Notes under the pieces: model-generated
Told to the model about the DNA's origin: nothing
The model's database searches: none
The model's input: the letters and a program-made list of their open reading frames with translations, nothing else
Translations under genes and position numbers: made by a program
Shown here: piece after piece, positions 37,745-50,537 of the stretch
Layout of the letters: the number at the start of each line of letters is the position of its first letter
Position numbering within the stretch: position 1 is the first letter of the stretch
Assembly: GCA_030562195.1 (NCBI GenBank)
Contig: JAUJPP010000003.1
Location: 20,243,398-20,307,397, forward strand
Direction: 5' to 3'
From: Nipponacmea schrenckii
Taxonomy: Eukaryota > Mollusca > Gastropoda > Lottiidae
Length of the DNA stretch: 64,000 nucleotides

Positions 37745-39519
37745 GCGAAATTCTATCTAGTGAGGTGTAAGATCGGGCCGTTGCTTAACACTTTACTGAA
37801 AATATAAAAAAAAAAATAGAAACTACACCTCAAATATAATATAAAGTTGTAAAGAAATGTTAAGAAATGAAATGAATTTTTCGTCCTTCTTTTTTGGACA
37901 TAATGGCTTATGAAGACGACGACCATTAAAAGAGTTGGTAAAATAATGTCCAACATTAAGCGACTGCATCTTTAATAAGATCAGTACTGTGTTACTCTAA
38001 TGTAAAATTCCAGGGAAAAAAAGAAAAAAAATGTTTATCTGTTCAAAGCTCTTGTGGTTGTTTTCCTATCATAATATTCGTATAGTATTCAATCGCCATT
38101 CATAAAACACTTTTCTCCTTGCCTTCTATAATAAACAACTCGTTTTGAAAGACGAGAGCCTAATCTAAGCAATATCGCCTCCTATAGAAACATACATTAA
38201 TGATACTTGAAATAACAATGCTTTAAGTTATTAAAAATTGTTACTTAATGGAAAGATTTTTATCGATATTTTACAAACTGAATTCTATACTAGGAGTTTT
38301 GAATCAAGAGAATAAATCGTTCAATTAGTTAGTAAATCAAAACAAAAGAGTAAACCGATTTAAATGAATATCAGGTTTATATCAAAATCTTATCAAACCA
38401 AGTATTCTCGTATTCAAGTACAGCTCTACTTCTGGATCAAGTTAAACTGAATCACGAGAATAGTGTACAAATGACGACTATTCATTTCAGGTTACACAGC
38501 ATCCTTGATTTGTTAAAAATCAATATATTAAAGACACTTATGGAGATAATTGTTATAGTATCCTTGCAAGATACACAATACTCATTATGTCATTTGGTAC
38601 ATTCAGGTTATTTCAAATAAATAAATAAAGTCTTCGTCGTATGAAATAAATGAATAAGATTAAATCTGGATCAAATTGAAACACTCTGTTAAAATGAAAT
38701 CGACGATAACTCATATGGAATTGTGTCTACGTTCGATAATAAAAACCGAAAAAGACACTTTGGGTTCAATGAGTTAGAGTATATACTCATTTACGGCATC
38801 ACTTACATAAATATCAATATTGTGTTAGTCCCAAAAACCTGATGTAAAAGGCTATCTGATTTTTTCCGAATAATATTTCTAATGATAATTCTTACATTAA
38901 CAGATTAACATAGTCTCAAGCAGAGCAATAACTTTAAAAATAGGGCGAGAGATATAGTTTTCTATACTTGTTTGCTTTTTGATAAAACTCAATTCCTCCT
39001 GTGTTCTTTTAAGAATGGTTATCCTTCGTACTTCAAGAAATACCGGATGTCTCGACAGTGTTAATGATGCCCTAAATGTGATAGCGTAGTATCTGAAAGT
39101 GTAGAAATCGTTAATTTTCACAATATTCTCCTGACCTTTCATTATGTGACTTAACCATCCTCAAGGGTAGAAGACGCTGATAGATAGAGTCTCGCAGATG
39201 GCTAGACGTACTCCAATAGCCCTAAACCCAAAAAGACCCAAAGACTTTTGGAGAGGGGAAAAACAGATCTATTCTTAATGAATGACAGAAATTCAAAAGA
39301 GTGCGCTTGCGTTTTCGAAACATTCAAACAGAGAGCTCATTATAGTTGCAGTTTCCAATAGGCTTCCACATCTTTGGTCAAATATATTCATTCGAAATAA
39401 ATCCAAGAACCAAAAATATATGTCAGCTTGATAGATTTAATAAAACAACTTAGATTAACCGCTCAAACAGCAATAGAAATCAAGAGGATGGGAAGTCTCG
39501 GAATAAAATGTAGTTTTTT
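37745..39519. other. Non-coding stretch upstream of the receptor gene
   Basis: No clear promoter motif or gene found. AT-rich. Confidence 0.4.
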
Positions 39520-39652
39520 TCGGTTTATATTATAGAGAAATACTTTTCTATTCAATTCCGCATTACTAAGCAGAAGTGTTCATTCGGTTTATATTATATA
39601 CAGAAATACTTTTCTATTTAATTCCGAGTTACTTAGAAGAAGTGTTCATTTC
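39520..39652. repeat. Two-copy tandem duplication, period about 64-67 bp
   Basis: TCGGTTTATATTATA...AGAAATACTTTTCTATT...AGAAGTGTTCATT occurs twice in succession (starts 39520 and 39584) with a few differences. Confidence 0.85.
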
Positions 39653-40094
39653 GCAATAAGTTACAGACAGACACATTGTAAATAAAGTTGATCCGCGAAA
39701 TTTGAACGCTTGTCAATTTAATTACCCAGTAGACCGAACAATTATTTCAATGGTTTCAATTTCACGTTTACATGAATACTGTACATGATATACCATTTTA
39801 AGGTACTAAAACAACGGTGTTATTGAAATAATTATCTTGACTTGAACTAACGAAGGATCAAAGTCATCGGAAGAGAAATTGGAAAATGTACAAATTGGTA
39901 GTTTAATATTCATATTTCACCAACACTAAAAGTATATAAGATGGTTTTCCACATTGAATCCCATTTCACTTCCAAACCACATCGAGTGTTGAAATCTATT
40001 GTTCTTTATTTGACAGCATTGCACATATGTGGGTTTTACGCATCATCGGCTTAGAAGAAACTACACATGACTGGAAAATAGCGATGGCCCATCG

Positions 40095-40655
40095 TTATAC
40101 GCCCACCATTGGCAGCCTTAGTTATTCGGGCGGTGGACAAGAGGTATCAGTAAATGCAATATTTTAAATGTGAAAGGCTCAAATCATGCTTTGTCAAAAT
40201 CTATCAAGAAACCAGATCTCTATCAAGTCTACAAAGAATCAGAGGCTGATAAAGTGAACACGTTTTAAAGAACAAAGGCAATAACTCAATAAATATTTTT
40301 TGATTAGTCTGATTTTCAATAGGGTCTATCCTCGAGTTATAACAAACACTCACACCAAGTCTCATCAAATTCCATCAAGAACCTGGCTCCCTATCGTGTT
40401 CACAAGGAATTTTGGGACAAGGGCAATAACTCATAGTAAATATTTTTCGATTGGTTTCATTTTCGATAGGCCTCATCCTTGGGTCATTACAAAGACTCAT
40501 TCCAAGTTTCATTAAAATCCATCAAGAAATGTGGTCTCTATCGTGTTCACAACAATTGTGGACAGGCAGACGGACAGACAGAAGCACAGACAGACAGACA
40601 GACAGACAGGGGCGACTACAATATACGCCCACATTTATGTGTGGGCGTATAAAAA
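40095..40655 (+). mobile_element. Tandem-core element B, subfamily 1, complete-looking
   Basis: The left end TTATACGCCCACC (40095) is the inverse of the right end GTGGGCGTATAA, so short terminal inverted repeats are visible. Three core units marked by CTCTATC(G/A) near 40220, 40390 and 40530 resemble those of element A. A GACA/GACG tract (40561-40608) follows. Then comes a perfect 12-bp hairpin, TATACGCCCACA with TGTGGGCGTATA (40622-40651). This is the clearest of the four copies for the pearl/HINE-like layout. Confidence 0.82.
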
Positions 40656-42170
40656 ATGGTAAAGTATGGTAATTTTATTGCCGACAAAGCTTTGATTGTT
40701 TCTTATAACAATTAAAATATCTAACGTTATTGAAATGACGTACCTTACATGGTTACTATCATTAAGTTTAAACTTTATTTATCCAATAAGATCTTTTTTA
40801 ACTGCAAGTTTTGTGAAATTTTGAACTCCAAACATAAGTTATTACCCTTGGAAAAATATGAAATAATAATATGTTTTATTAATATCCATACAGAACGCCT
40901 CACAATACTGCAATTTAGAACGAATATTGTCGCTACAATGTCCATCGGTCTATCTAGAAGGCAAATTTCCTAACGGATTTTGACGAACTAGGTGTTTGTT
41001 CAACTTAATGCAACGCGTTTATTTTTTAGTTGGTAAACATTGTATACAGCACTATCATTGGAGGTAAAAAGGACCACAATATAATGGTCCATCGATAATC
41101 AAAAATAATCGAATAACATTTGATATGACTCACTGCCCTTGTTTGGCAAAATGTGTTCAATTCTTAGATCGTGATGGACACGTATTTGAACGAAGTTTTG
41201 TTAGATTGTTCCTTGTCTCAATCGGAAGAGCCTTATAAAAAAAAAATCCAAGCATGTTCATAATGTCAATTTTTTTTCAGTGTAACCACGAATTTTTTGA
41301 CAATTTTATAGACTTAAGGTGGAGTATTTCCATAAGGTGATCTATAAAATTCATATATACTAAATCTACCAGTGGCGTATTTCAACTTGCATGCTAAGCT
41401 ATTTATCTACTAGATAACCAGCTAAATGGCATCGGTGCAAAGCGTTTGTTATTAAAAATACCATAAGAATCCTCGCCCAATTGAGAGAGTCTAGAAATCT
41501 TTACCAAAACACATAGACATCTCAGGAAAAAACTAAAAATCAATATGATTTAAAGCCAAAAGAAATCACAGCAATAATGCGCATTGAAATGTTTCTGTTA
41601 GACTAGTATAATCCTAGGCGAAGAGTTCGATTTAATCTTGTTCATCCACAACTTTAGGTACTTTTGCTGGTATAAAACTAATATCAAACAATCTATAACA
41701 TCTCAAGATAAACATTGAAGGGGGTATTACGACGGTATTGGATTAGTTTGTCATGGTCTAAATCGCCCCGGTGATTATAATACAGGTTTCAGTGTAAGCC
41801 GTATTGCAATTTGTGTATCACAATAACTCCTTTAGCGATCTAATATTATCTTATGACAACGATATTGCTGAACAATTTGAATTGCTACCGACTTTGAATG
41901 AAATGTGTATCGAATTTATTAATTTAACTGGTTACGTTTTTTAACGATGTTTTGTTGATGTCAAAATATTACAATAAGATCTATTCAACTAGCATCCAAC
42001 TGTAAAATGTATTTCAATGCCATGAATGTTTATATTCATCATAATTGGGACTTTAATTTTCTGAACATACTGTCATACATCACATCACAATAACCAAACA
42101 ATCCGATCATCAAATATTTACAGTAATTTAATATTTTTTACGAAGTTACAAATGGGCGATTTTTAGTTAA
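40656..42170. other. Non-coding stretch between tandem-core elements
   Basis: No gene recognised. One small frame at 40749-40973 has no known motif. Confidence 0.4.
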
Positions 42171-43469
42171 CTTTTCATCCTTGGGTAAAAACAAATACTC
42201 TAGCCAAGTTTAATCAAAATCCATTAAGAATTGTTCTTTCTAGAGTGTTTACAAGCTTAAATTGAATGCGTTTTCAAGAACAAGAGCAGTAACGCATACT
42301 AAAAATTTTTTCGATTTCGCTGATTTAAAATAGGGTTCATCCTTGAGTTATAACAAACTCTCACACCAAGTTTCATCGAAATCGGTCAAGAATTGTGCCA
42401 TGAAGAGTGTTTACAAGACAAAAATTGAACGCGTTTAAAAGAACAAGGGCAATAATTCATATTAGATATATTTTGATATTTTCAATTTTCAATAGGGCTC
42501 ACCCCCTGCGATATCAAACAATTTCAGTGAGTTTTGTCAACATTGGTCATGAATTGTACCTTCTAGAGTGTTTATTAGCCAAAAGGTTAAACGCGTTTTC
42601 AAAAACAAGGGCAATAACTGATATTAATTTTTTTTTCGATTTAACTGGTTTTCAATAAGTTTCATCCTTGGCTGATAACAAATACTCAAGCCAAGTTTTA
42701 TCAAAATCCATTAAGAATTGTTTTTTCTAGAGTGTTTACAAGCTAAAACTGAACGCGTTTTCAAAAACAAGGGCAATTACTGATACTAAATATTTTTCGA
42801 TTTAACTGAATTTCAATAGGGTTCATCCTTAGGTAATTACAAATACTCATGCCAAGTTACTTCAATACCGCTCAAGAATTGTGACTTGTAGAGTGTTTGC
42901 AAGGCAAAAATCCAACACATTTTATAGAACAAGTGCAATAATTCGTATCAAATATATTTCGATATTTTCTATTTTCAAAAGGGTTCATCTTTGGGTGATA
43001 TTAAACAATTTCAACAAGTTTTGTTAAAATCGGACAATAACTGTGCTTTGTAGAGTGTTTTAAAGCCAAAAATTGAACGCGTTTTCAAAAACAAGGGCAA
43101 TAACTGATATTAATTTTTTTTCGATTTCGCTGATTTTCAATAGGGTTTATCCTTATGTTATAACATACTCTCACACCAAGTTTCATCAAAATCAGGCAAG
43201 AATTGCACATTGTAGAGTGTTTACGAGCCATTCAAGAACAAGGGCAAAAACTCATACTAAATTTTTTCCGATTTCGCTGATTTAAATAGGGTTCATCCTT
43301 GAGTGATCATTAACACTCATATAAAGTTTCAATTACATCTGTCAAGAATTGCACCTTGTAGAGTGTTTACGAGCAATTGTGGACGGACGGACGGACCGAC
43401 GGACGGACGGACGGACGGACGTGGGTGACGACAATATATGCCCCCCCATTTCATGTGGGCGTATAAAAA
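42171..43469 (+). mobile_element. Tandem-core element C, subfamily 2
   Basis: Eight units of about 160 bp are marked by AGAGTGTTTAC near 42242, 42406, 42567, 42730, 42888, 43048, 43212 and 43358. They share the AACAAGGGCAATAACT...ATTTTTCGATT...TTCATCCTTGGGTGA half with subfamily 1. They carry TAGAGTGTTTACAAGC...GAACGCGTTTTC in place of the CTCTATCGTGTCC block. The array ends in a (GGAC)n tract (43380-43421) and a hairpin closing GTGGGCGTATAAAAA. Confidence 0.8.
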
Positions 43470-44985
43470 GGAGATAGACTAATTCAAAGCAGACAGCGAT
43501 ATGTAAAAATGCAGTTACTATTTACGAGTTTGCGGATCTGTTTCGTTTTTACTGAAACTGAAAAGAATTTAATAAATAAAATAAATAATTAAATTATTAA
43601 AATTCTTGTTTAATTGGCTATGACCCGATTAGATCGCCTTAAGTGTACTATGATAACACACAATAGGCCTATTGTTCTCAAAATCCATTTTTGACAAAAT
43701 TCCCGTGAAGTCGCCATTTTTATATCTGCATGAGTAGTTTTGACCCAAGCGGTGACTTCCCGGGAATGAACCGCAATATATCATCAGGTTGACCACGTAA
43801 ACACATACTGCAAATTTACATTGGGCTGTAGGGAATACAAGGATCAAGAACACTACATAGCGGATGTAACTTTATCTGAACACTTAACACTTTGAGAAAG
43901 AGTAATAAACATTATAGCGTATCTAATTAGTGGTTGATATTATTTACTGTCATCTTTAAATACATGCTATATCTTGCATCGTCAAACAATCCCTAAGAAA
44001 TTTTACTAGATCTGAATCCTGAATGACTTACACAAATGTCTACAGAAGAAGTAAAACATCAAATAGCCATCTTGATCATTCAACCAAGAAAATTTTGTTT
44101 TCAAAGAATTAAACCCCCTTTGTTGACTATAAAATTGTGTACAAATATGACCATGTTCACCAAAATAACCACCTCTAAAGTGGTAAAATTTAAATAATAC
44201 TCATACACTGACTCAAACTAAGGATTAAATTCATGCCGACTGTTTTTTCTTTAAAAAAATATTTCTGTACTTAACTATAATTACAGGAAATTGTCGCATC
44301 TGTAATTCATGTATTTCATGCTGTTTTCATATTTTTTCTTCTTGAAATGAGTTTATGTATAGAACAAACGTTTAAGTATTATTCAGTGTCGCATTTTATT
44401 TTTATTGTCACGAGTGCAGACTACATCTATAAGTTTTATAAGTGATAAATCTCATATATTGCGATGAAATAGGGACAATTTGTACCTAATTTGGAGCCTT
44501 TTAGAGGAGGGTTTCTAGAAAAATAATTATGATTATAATTATACGATGTTGTTTTGAAGCCATTATTCGAATGTACTTTAAACAATCAGTAAAATTCTCA
44601 AAAACTAAACGTCAATTGTTTTTATGGTTATTAAGATTAAGAATTCAATATCCTATACCTCTCTCTGCGATAACCTACTCTTTTGTAACTTCCGTTTGTC
44701 CATGTTTTTTTTAAACGTGTTCAGGCTTTGAGCACACGAGATTAATAAATTGTTCAATTCGAAATAAATGCAGGCCGCATTACTGACTGGAGTAAATCCC
44801 CGATGGTATCGATTCGACATATAAATCGAACCGTTAACGTGCAGGCAGACGGTCAAGCGGCAAACGTCTTTCTGCTACAAACACTAAAGATCACTAGATA
44901 TAAAGATAGCTTGTAAGGCAAGGTAATATACACTGTCAGCATTTTTTTCGAATAAAACTTTCCAGTAAGGTAACAATTAGTGGAA
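43470..44985. other. Non-coding stretch between tandem-core elements
   Basis: Nothing recognised. Confidence 0.4.
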
Positions 44986-46616
44986 TGAAATATTCATCCT
45001 TCCAACATATACTTTTTTCTAGGGTCTCTAGTTTCATTAAAAACTGTCAAGAATTATACCTAATAACAACTCATTAAATATTTTTGGTATTTTTATGATT
45101 TGCAATAGGGTTCACCCTTAATAATATTTTGATATTCTTAATTCGTTATAGGGCTCATCCTTGGTTGATATTAAACAATTTCAGCAAGTTTTGTCAAAAA
45201 TAAATGTTTAGAGTGTTCACAATCCAAAAGTTGATAGCGTTTTTGAAAACAAGGGCAATAAGTGACACTAAATATTTTTCGATTTATCTGATTTTCAATA
45301 GGGTTCATCCTTGGGAGAAAACAAATACTAAAGCCAAGTTCAACAAAATCAATTAAAAATAATTCTTTTAAGAGTGTTTACAAGCTAAAATTGAACGTTT
45401 TTTCAAGAACAATAATTTGTACTTAATATTTTTCGATTATCTGATTTTCAATAGGGTTCATCCTTGGGTGAAAAAAAAAATACTCAAACCAAGTTTCATC
45501 AAAATCCATTCAAAATTGTTCTTTCTAGAGTGTTAACAAGCTAAAATTGAACACGTTTTCAAGAACAAGGGCAATAACTTGTACTTAATATTTTTCGATT
45601 ATCTGGTTTTCAATAGAGTTCATCCTTGGGTGAAAACAAATACTCAAACCAAGTTTCATCAAAATCCATTAAGAATTGTTCTTTCTAGAGTGTTTACAAG
45701 CTAGGATTGAACACGTTTTCAAGAACAAGGGCAATAACGCATACTAAATATTTTTCGATTTTCAAGAACAAGGGCAATAACGCATACTAAATATTTTTCG
45801 ATTTCCCTGATTTTCAATAGGATTCATCCTTGAGTTAAAAGACACTCTCACACCAAGATTCATCAAAATCGGTCAAGAATTATGCCATGTAGAGTGTTTA
45901 CAAGACAAAAACCAAAACAAAAACAAGGGCAATAATTCAAATTTGATGTATTTTGATATTTTTTATTTTCAATAGGGCTCATCCCTGGGTGATAACAAAC
46001 AATTACAGCTAGTTTTGTCAACATTGATCATGAATTGTGCCTTCTAGAGTGTTTATTAGCCAAAAAGATGAACGCGTTTTCAAAAACAAGGGCGATAACT
46101 GATATTAATTTTTTTTCGATTTAACTGGTTTTCAATAAGCTTCATCCTTGGCTGATAACAAATACTCAACCCAAGTTTCATCAAAATCCATTAAGAATTG
46201 TTCTTTCAAGAGTGTTTACAAGCTAAATTGAACGCGTTTTCAAGAACAAGGGCAATAACTCATACTAAATGTTTTTCGATTTCACTGATTTTCAATAGGG
46301 TTTATTCTCAAGTTATAACATACTCTCACACCAAGTTTCATCAAAATCAGTCAAGAATTAAACATTGTAGAGTGTTTACGAGCCATTCAAGAACAAGGGC
46401 AAGAACTCATACTAAATTTTTTCCGATTTCGCTGATTTTCAATAGGGTTCATCCTTGCTTGATCATAAAACTCATATCAAGTTTCATGTAAATCCGTCAA
46501 GAATTACACCTTGTAGAGTGTTTACGAGCAAGTTTAGACAGACAGACAGACGGACGGACAGACGGGCGGATGGGGTGACGACAATATACGCCCCCATTTC
46601 ATGTGGGCGTATAAAA
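44986..46616 (+). mobile_element. Tandem-core element D, subfamily 2
   Basis: About nine units marked by AGAGTGTT(T/C)AC occur between 45204 and 46518. A GACA/GACG tract (46536-46571) and a hairpin (46585-46612) close the right end, GTGGGCGTATAAAAA. The first unit is decayed. One 43-bp part-unit is perfectly duplicated at about 45721-45806. Same orientation as A, B and C. Confidence 0.8.
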
Positions 46617-47500
46617 ATAATTACCCATTATGAGAATAATGGCTGTCATACACCAGTTGGTTCTCTATCAAACAATTTACACAGATATTTTCCAATTTCT
46701 ACAAAATATTATCCAGATTGAAGTTGCTATCTCAAATATTCTGAATGCTGTGAACATTTTTTTCATTTAATTTTCTCCTTCGCGTTTCATTTACGTTTAA
46801 TTCCTGAAGAGTACCTATGCACATTACCCTTATCATTTCAGATAAGTAAAACTGTTACCATGGATCCATGAAACCCATTAAAATAAATTAAATAAACCAT
46901 TATCGTAAAAGTTTCGAAACATATATCAAAATTTAGATTCAGCTCGCAGCTGTTTTCATTGGTATTGTTTGGAAAAAAAAACTACTTTTTTTGCTTTATA
47001 ATAATTTAAAAAAACAATTTCCCCGTTACTTTCATTTTAAAGTTACATATTAGCCTATTGTCGACGGAATACAATATATATTTATCAAGTATTATTCAAA
47101 TTGAAATTTTGTTTTAAGCCTTGACAGAACTTATTAACTTTGCAGTTAAAACTGTCTTCATATGATATGCTGGTTTAAATATCATCCTTTTATTACTAAC
47201 TCTTATTTACTTTCTATTAATATTGTTTAGTTTAAAACTGTATTTCCCATTTGCACAGAAATTGTTCAATTCAAAACTTTGAAAAAAACTCGGTGTACGA
47301 ATACCTTTGAGCACTATGTTTGAGAACGTTGACAACAATCAGTTAAAAGCAATTCAGTTTCAAAATATTTCAGTTTCCAAATAATACTCAGTTTTACTCA
47401 AAACTGAAATAGCGTAGATACTCTAAACGATATTTTTACGAAACATAAAAAAAAGTCCACATTAGCACAGATAGCAGCTAAAAATAGACTTTGTATGCCG
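46617..47500. other. Non-coding stretch
   Basis: Nothing recognised. Confidence 0.4.
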
Positions 47501-47985
47501 ATGTACCTCCAGGGTTAAGGAGTGTCACATGTATGTCAAGCAGATGCAAAACATGTCCCCATTATATCAGAAACTCATTATATTCTAAGTAACTCTACGT
47601 ATAAAAGATACCCTATCCAAGAGCACCTAACATGTGAAAACTCGAATGTAATATATAGGCTACTCAATTCAATTAAAAATTGTCCCAAACAATATGTCGG
47701 AGAAACAAAAGAACAAATTACGCACTTGATTTAATGCGCACAGATCAGACATTAAATTTAAAAAATAAGACAGTCTGTTTCTAATCATTTCAATCTATAA
47801 GACCATTCACTTGACGATCTCACCCTAACCCCAATTGTGCGCATAGAAATCAACTTGCCTGAAGATGAAACTACCAAATTTCGTCAATCTAGAAAAGCCC
47901 ATTGTATTGAGTTAAATACAGCAAGACCTATAGAACTTAATACTCACCATAATGCGGGCATAGCACCCTTTTCGTCCCCTTAAAT
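47501..47985 (+). pseudogene. Penelope-like GIY-YIG endonuclease relic
   Basis: Broken frames give a cysteine block (SRCKTCPH), then NVIYRLLNS and KNCPKQYVGETKEQI at 47650-47725, which is the GIY-YIG core. Next is FNAHRSDIKFKK, then VSNHFNL and HSLDDLTLTPIVRIE, ending KFRQSRKAHCIELN and a stop near 47983. The order matches the PLE endonuclease at 62.8-63.7 kb, but the sequence is clearly a different lineage. At least three frame breaks make it dead. The RT part is not preserved upstream. Confidence 0.82.
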
Positions 47986-48470
47986 GCAACCAGTAATAAA
48001 TAAAGAAAGATAGTTCATTCCCATTATAAGAGTGTCCAAGAGAATTCCCCCATGTCTATAAGCAGACAATGATAGTGGCATATTCAAAAATCAGAACATA
48101 AGTGACAATCTTGTTCATTGCAAACTAAAAACAGGTACTACACTTGGGCTGGTTATAATTTTTTTTTTCTTATTTCAGATCAGAACAAACGAAAACCATC
48201 CAACATATCAAGACCCTTTATCCCTATTTCACAATGACAAATCTGTTACACCCTAGGTCTGTATATCTGGGAGAATCAATCCCTCCCTTTCCCGAAATAA
48301 ATATACTCAGTGTAGAAATATATTTCCGTAAAAACTTTAAAACATATTTTTGGATTTCGAGTTTCGTTTTGTAGTTCGGATCGTAAGTACTTCTTGTTGT
48401 TTTGCATCTTTCAGTAATCGTTGATCATGCTTAGATCGAAACGTCGAAAATAAACCAATGACAAACTTAA
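47986..48470 (+). other. Probable 3' region of the PLE relic, with a decayed ribozyme-like motif
   Basis: No coding. Near 48416-48446 lies TTGATCATGCTTAGATCGAAACGTCG-type sequence. A GATC/GATC stem is followed by GAAACGTC, which fits the 3' half of hammerhead motifs found in PLEs. The CUGANGA half is mutated, so it is at best a remnant. Confidence 0.4.
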
Positions 48471-50400
48471 TCTAGTGTTGTTTCACAGCATTATACTCAT
48501 TACAAACATTGTTTTGTGAATATTCAAATATTCAACTGAAATCGTCAATAAAGCTAATTAGTGGTCAAATATTGATATTTAAAATAATTTTATATTGAAA
48601 CTATTATGTGATAATCTTACTTACATTCGGCAGGTATATCCATTAAAGGTTTCTTGTAACTTCTGTCTTCAACTTGAAAAGTTAATCCCCAAAATAACTT
48701 CTATTTCCCCTTCATCATTTTTCTTCAATTTAAGATAGCTCATTTCACAACTAATCACGTTGGACTTTAATGTGTTTTTCTCAGCCCATCCTTTACGAGA
48801 GATTCACTTTCGATATCAGTTGCACGAGAATATGAAGGTATTTCAGCAACCTTAGACATAAAGTACCTAGTATCTACTACAACACTATAAATGCCAGTAG
48901 AGGAGTTACTTTATCTGTAACAACTAATCAATATAGGTTCCAGAACACATCACAAACAGGATTCGTGGAATATGACTTTGTTATGCATACGTGGCGCGAG
49001 CAATCCAAGCTCTTTACTCAATACGTTTGTACGCAGACTATTGAGATGACCAACTTTACGCGTTGTGCGCAGAGACTTGAATTTATATGAACTTTAAATG
49101 GTACTAAATAACTTTTCACCAATCTTTCAGAAATATGTTCGAAATTCGAAAGTATACTAAGTGTTCCAAGTTGGAACTTTCAAGCCAGAAATATCATCGA
49201 CAATGATGCAGGTTGCACGAATGTAAAACGGAACAAAGTTCAGAACAATTTATAACGTTCACAAGCACCTGTAAAGCATGACAATCCTTCTTTCAGAAAG
49301 ACAAACCCAGTGAAATACCATGCAACATTAAGAATTACTTCATAAGATGTCCAGTATTTATTAATTACTTTTGTATATATATGTTAGCTAGATAAAAACA
49401 TTAAAGGAGCAGTATTTGCAATTTTTAGCATAAAAAATATCGTAAACTATACCTGAAAATATTCATGAATATGCTACTCGCATCCATGTATCTACATCTT
49501 GATTAAACCTAACTAGTTTTAAAAGGGTTATATCAAAATAAAACGTAATAATTGTTCACTATTTAAATAATGTCTTAGTGTTGGATGATTTATGAACGTT
49601 CCAAAAGAGCCCAATTTTAAAAAAGACTTTTTGCATTTCACCAATCTTTTCACGACAACAAAGATATCAATATTTCAAATTATACCCTGAACTGCTTATC
49701 ACCGTCGAATAACCGCTTATGTAAAAATCTGAAGATGAAGTCAATAATACCTTCATTGATCAAATCCATTCTACTCTATCGTTGCGAGTTAATTAGTACT
49801 AAACTTATTAATTAGAGAGCTTTAAAAATAATAAAAAACAGAATAAAAGAAAAAAGTGTTTATCTGCTGTACACGTGCTGCATAATCACTGACACGAAAG
49901 TTGGTCAGAATGGTTGGTCTGAAATAAAAAGGATAATTGTGTGCATTGAGTAATTCTTTCTTCTAAGCATACTCAGTCTGGGACAAAAAAAAAGCAAAGC
50001 CTGTCTTAAAGGTCGAAGAGTTCTATATCATTAATGTATATAACTGAGATGCTGAGATTGAACCCCGAAACGTTTGGGATCTTCGAACTCATATAACCTA
50101 CCTATCATACAGCAGCAAATGCCCTTCCATTGTTTTTCAATACATGATTTTGCAGTCGTGTGCATGGCTGCGGGAACTATATATTACATCCATTTTATAA
50201 ACAAATTGTAGGTTGAAAATCTGTCCATTTCATGCACATGTACTTGTGTATTTTTAAACAAATTGTACGTGGAGTATTGTATATTTATTTTGTGGTCATG
50301 TACTTGATCACCGGAACATATATCTGTCCATTTGATACACATGTAATTGTGTATTTTTAGTATTTCAGACGAATTGTATATTGAGATATTATGTATTTTC
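48471..50400. other. Non-coding stretch
   Basis: Nothing firm. Near 50070 the minus strand holds GGGTTCAATCTC, a B-box-like motif, without a convincing A-box. Confidence 0.35.
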
Positions 50401-50439
50401 GATTTTTTTCTTTTTTTTTTTTTCTTTTTTTTTTTCCAA

Positions 50440-50537
50440 TGTATTGCCCCATGGGCTGAATGTGAGACAGGACCATGTCCTTGTGTATTGGGCCTAATTC
50501 TGACCCATGTAAAATAAAGAGTTTATTATTATTAAAT
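50440..50537 (+). repeat. LINE 3' tail fragment
   Basis: ATGTATTGCCCCATGGGC...CATGTAAAATAAAGAG followed by (TTA)n is the usual 3' end of a non-LTR element. No coding part is attached. A T-rich tract precedes it. Confidence 0.5.

Noticed and set aside
46198..46721. Open frames with repeated peptide phrases (NRVHP, TKFHQN)
   Set aside because: They are translations of the tandem-core DNA repeats of element D; the same phrases appear wherever the repeat occurs (40.3, 42.4, 43.1 kb).
50060..50110. A minus-strand tRNA-like element
   Set aside because: A B-box-like GGGTTCAATC is present but there is no convincing A-box or cloverleaf.
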